Shown: one piece after another, positions 62,328 to 64,000 of the stretch
Layout: each line of letters opens with the position of its first letter
How positions within the stretch are numbered: the first letter of the stretch is position 1
DNA from: Paraburkholderia aromaticivorans
Lineage (GTDB): Bacteria > Pseudomonadota > Gammaproteobacteria > Burkholderiales > Burkholderiaceae
Reading direction: 5' to 3'
DNA length: 64,000 nucleotides
NCBI RefSeq assembly: GCF_012689525.1
Contig: NZ_CP051514.1
Coordinates: forward strand, 992,001-1,056,000
The notes under the pieces: generated by a model
Databases searched by the model: none
The model's input: only the letters and a program-made list of their open reading frames with translations
Told to the model about the DNA's origin: nothing
Translations under genes and position numbers: made by a program

Positions 62328-62702
62328 ATGTCCATGCGTTTAAAGGTCACGAAGTGGCGCAACATCGGCAAGTTTTGCGTCGGGCGAGTCACCGATTATG
62401 GTGAGCTCCTCGGTGTCGAACTTGAAGAGACCAGGAAACGTCTGGTCCGCGAATTGAGCGCACTTGTCGCCCTGGCCGTCGCCGGCCTGTTCACGCTTTC
62501 ATTCTTGTGCATTGCGATCATCGCGACAGCGTGGCGAACCCCTTACTTCCTTCCCGTGGTCTGGGGCGTTGCCGCGACGTGGCTGGTTGTTTCCTTTGTC
62601 TCCCTGCTCTTCGTCCGCTCGCAGAAACCTGGGCGTTCGCTTCATCTCCTGCAGGGGGAACTCCGGAGCGATCTCGACACGTTAAAGGAGGCGCTAGAAT
62701 GA
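62328..62702 (+). CDS. Phage-holin-family membrane protein (Superfamily III type)
   Basis: A 124-residue protein from ATG 62328 after GAGGAG. Cytoplasmic helix ELLGVELEETRKRLVRELSA, two membrane segments (ALVALAVAGLFTLSFLCIAI and FLPVVWGVAATWLVVSFVSL), and a C-terminal helix (LHLLQGELRSDLDTLKEALE). This layout is that of the holin-like proteins usually found after DUF883 genes, not of a lysis gene. Overlaps the next gene by four bases. Confidence 0.85.
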   Translation: MSMRLKVTKWRNIGKFCVGRVTDYGELLGVELEETRKRLVRELSALVALAVAGLFTLSFLCIAIIATAWRTPYFLPVVWGVAATWLVVSFVSLLFVRSQKPGRSLHLLQGELRSDLDTLKEALE

Positions 62703-63007
62703 ACCGCGCATCTATCAATCGGGAAGCCGAGACCGCCATCCTGCTGCGCATGGCGGAATCGCGCACAGCGTTGCTAGCCGCAAATAGCACCTCACCATCG
62801 GTCCCGGCCGTAGGCGGACAGACGCCGTTTTCTGCGGCCGGCCTGATCGTTTCACTGGCAGACGCACCGCGCGTCACTCTGCTGCTGGCGTTGTGCGTCG
62901 GCGCAATCGTCCTCGGACCTCGCCGGACCATCATTATTGCCAGCCGTTCGGGGATCACCGCGTGGCTACGTGGTACCGTCCGGAAGGTCATCCTCAGGCA
63001 TGCGTGA
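62699..63007 (+). CDS. Small membrane protein, third of the DUF883-holin group
   Basis: A 102-residue protein overlapping the previous stop (ATGA). N-terminal polar helix INREAETAILLRMAESRTAL, then one membrane segment (PRVTLLLALCVGAIVLG) and a basic tail. In DUF883-holin sets the third gene often has this form. The order suggests one membrane-associated stress module. Confidence 0.68.
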   Translation: MNRASINREAETAILLRMAESRTALLAANSTSPSVPAVGGQTPFSAAGLIVSLADAPRVTLLLALCVGAIVLGPRRTIIIASRSGITAWLRGTVRKVILRHA

Positions 63008-63022
63008 GTTGGACACTGCCGC

Positions 63023-63370
63023 TCATACCGCGCTACGGTAGCGTAGCGTATCGACCGACCTGGCTGTCGCGCGCGAACAGGCCTCATCCCTCACCCGGCC
63101 CGCCGGGTAGCATTCTGCTGCCGGCTTTCCAAGGGTCCTTCTGGCCAGGACGGCTCCATCAGCGATGTTGACCCCCGTCGACCGGTAGTGAATTCGGGTT
63201 TGTACTGCGCAAAGCCGTCCGTCGCCTTGCATGGCCCTTCTCGTGCGTGCGCCCAGATTGACGAACGTATATTGCCAGTCGTCACCGTCGACCGTGATGT
63301 TCGCGAAATCCCCGAGTACTTCGACGACGGCCCGGTCGCGCGTGTCCGCCGTGAGCGTACTTCGGCGCAG
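63023..63370 (-). CDS. Hypothetical protein, non-ATG start
   Basis: The minus strand has coding character: RDRAVVEVLGDFANITVDGD, WQYTFVNLGARTRRAMQGDG, IHYRSTGVNIADGAVLARRT, to a stop at 63023. An ATG is found only at 63232, inside the conserved-looking part. GAGG stands before a CTG at 63368-63370 (LRRSTLTADTRDRAV), so a CTG start or a lost ATG is likely; a TGA lies a little further upstream. No family recognised. Confidence 0.38.
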   Translation of the reverse strand: MRRSTLTADTRDRAVVEVLGDFANITVDGDDWQYTFVNLGARTRRAMQGDGRLCAVQTRIHYRSTGVNIADGAVLARRTLGKPAAECYPAGRVRDEACSRATARSVDTLRYRSAV

Positions 63371-63896
63371 GAATGCCCTCGCGCCAGTTCAAGCGCGTCA
63401 GCCGTGCGGTCAAAGTGAACGTGGCGTATTGCACGCCCGCACCAGATTTACGCCGCGCGCTTAAGGAAACCTTAAGATTATGCCGAAGCTGTTGCACGCA
63501 AGGCAGTGTGCCTTTCCGTGACGGAGTCTTGCGCGTCGACGATGACGCTTGGTGCACTGGTCGAGGGGTCGGCCAATTCCGCCCGCCTGTTTTTGGCGAA
63601 ACAGGCGCCCATGGTGATCGCTTATGCCGGCTCCTAACTACTCCTTCACGGCAAGATCGGGAAGTACCCGGTCACGCGCACCTGTCGCGGGCACCATGCA
63701 TTGCAGCCGAACGCGGTGGATGTCCGCACAACCGCTGCGGCGGCGCAGAAGTAACGACGCCGACGAATAGCAAGAGATTCCCAGTCCGGTAGCGCGAGGG
63801 CCAGCATAGCTCGTGAGTCCTCGCGCACCGCGGACCCGCTAACAGTGTCGTGGCCCGATTCCTGCGCGGCTCTCCGGGAACCGGCTGGAGTCCATC
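63371..63896. other. Intergenic region, no gene seen
   Basis: About 530 bases without a supported gene. Open frames are short and not protein-like. Confidence 0.4.
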
Positions 63897-64000
63897 ATGA
63901 GAACTCGCATTTTCACCTACGTCGAATGTTCGTGTGGACATCGGGGGGCACTCATTGAAAGCGCCGACCCGGGCGTTCTCCCAGACGGGTGGTATCAGGC
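63897..64000 (+). CDS. Hypothetical protein, start only (runs off window)
   Basis: ATG 63897 after GGAG opens a frame to the window end: MRTRIFTYVECSCGHRG, ALIESADPGVLPDGWYQA. The CSCGH near the start may be part of a metal site. Too short to assign. Confidence 0.55.
   Translation, partial: MRTRIFTYVECSCGHRGALIESADPGVLPDGWYQ

Overview
The window looks like a high-GC (roughly 60 percent by eye) Burkholderiales replicon, most like Paraburkholderia, Caballeronia or Burkholderia. The clues are phasin-like proteins, a propionate-type CoA-transferase with a C-terminal extension, RsbRD-type sensor kinases, DUF2934 and H-NS-like small proteins, clustered Hsp20 genes, and the kinds of insertion sequence present (IS110, IS21, IS91, IS1182, RIT elements). 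No rRNA, tRNA, CRISPR array or replication origin was seen. The mix of accessory metabolism and insertion sequences suits a second chromosome, megaplasmid or genomic island better than a core region.

Layout. 0-6.5 kb: the end of an IS30 element, then a MarR-controlled catabolic set (cupin protein, MarR, two SDR dehydrogenases, an MFS permease) with matching palindromes in both divergent promoter regions, then a zinc alcohol dehydrogenase. 6.5-12.1 kb: small secreted proteins, a frameshifted formate/nitrite-type transporter and a phasin-like gene, with long gene-poor gaps. 12.1-18.5 kb: a same-strand metabolic series of phasin-like protein, LCM-type methyltransferase, long CoA-transferase, acetolactate-synthase-like ThDP enzyme and alcohol dehydrogenase. 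18.6-41.3 kb: a mobile-element graveyard with an IS6 transposase lacking its first catalytic Asp, two IS110 elements, a 5' piece of a group II intron, IS630, IS21 remains, an IS91-like element, a complete RIT element (three tyrosine recombinases) flanked by pieces of other RIT elements, IS1182 and IS3. It encloses a three-gene passenger set at 23.0-25.4 kb (SDR, NMT1-like protein, VOC protein). 41.7-51.1 kb: a two-module putative DNA-binding protein and sensor kinases, one kinase and its nearby response regulator being broken. 52-54.4 kb: three Hsp20 genes and a cold-shock gene. 54.5-64 kb: small stress or nucleoid-type proteins, a thioredoxin-reductase-like enzyme, an alpha/beta hydrolase, and many decayed genes (HAD phosphatase, sdhB end, transporter tail).

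How it fits together. Phasins, CoA-transferase, alcohol dehydrogenases, Hsp20s, cold-shock protein, CsbD/DUF883 and hybrid kinases together recall the low-oxygen-activated stress loci known from Burkholderia; this comparison is from memory and inferred. The gene content between the insertion sequences is decaying. At least eight genes carry single-base frameshifts or in-frame stops whose correct continuation can still be read in the next frame or past the stop.

The most interesting structures are at the RIT elements. One complete RIT element is bounded by an exact 24-bp direct repeat that begins with a perfect 16-bp palindrome. The genes on both sides are C-terminal ritC fragments broken at the same codon position and pointing away from each other. 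All four ritC ends in the window are followed by a pair of short inverted arms 45-62 bp apart.
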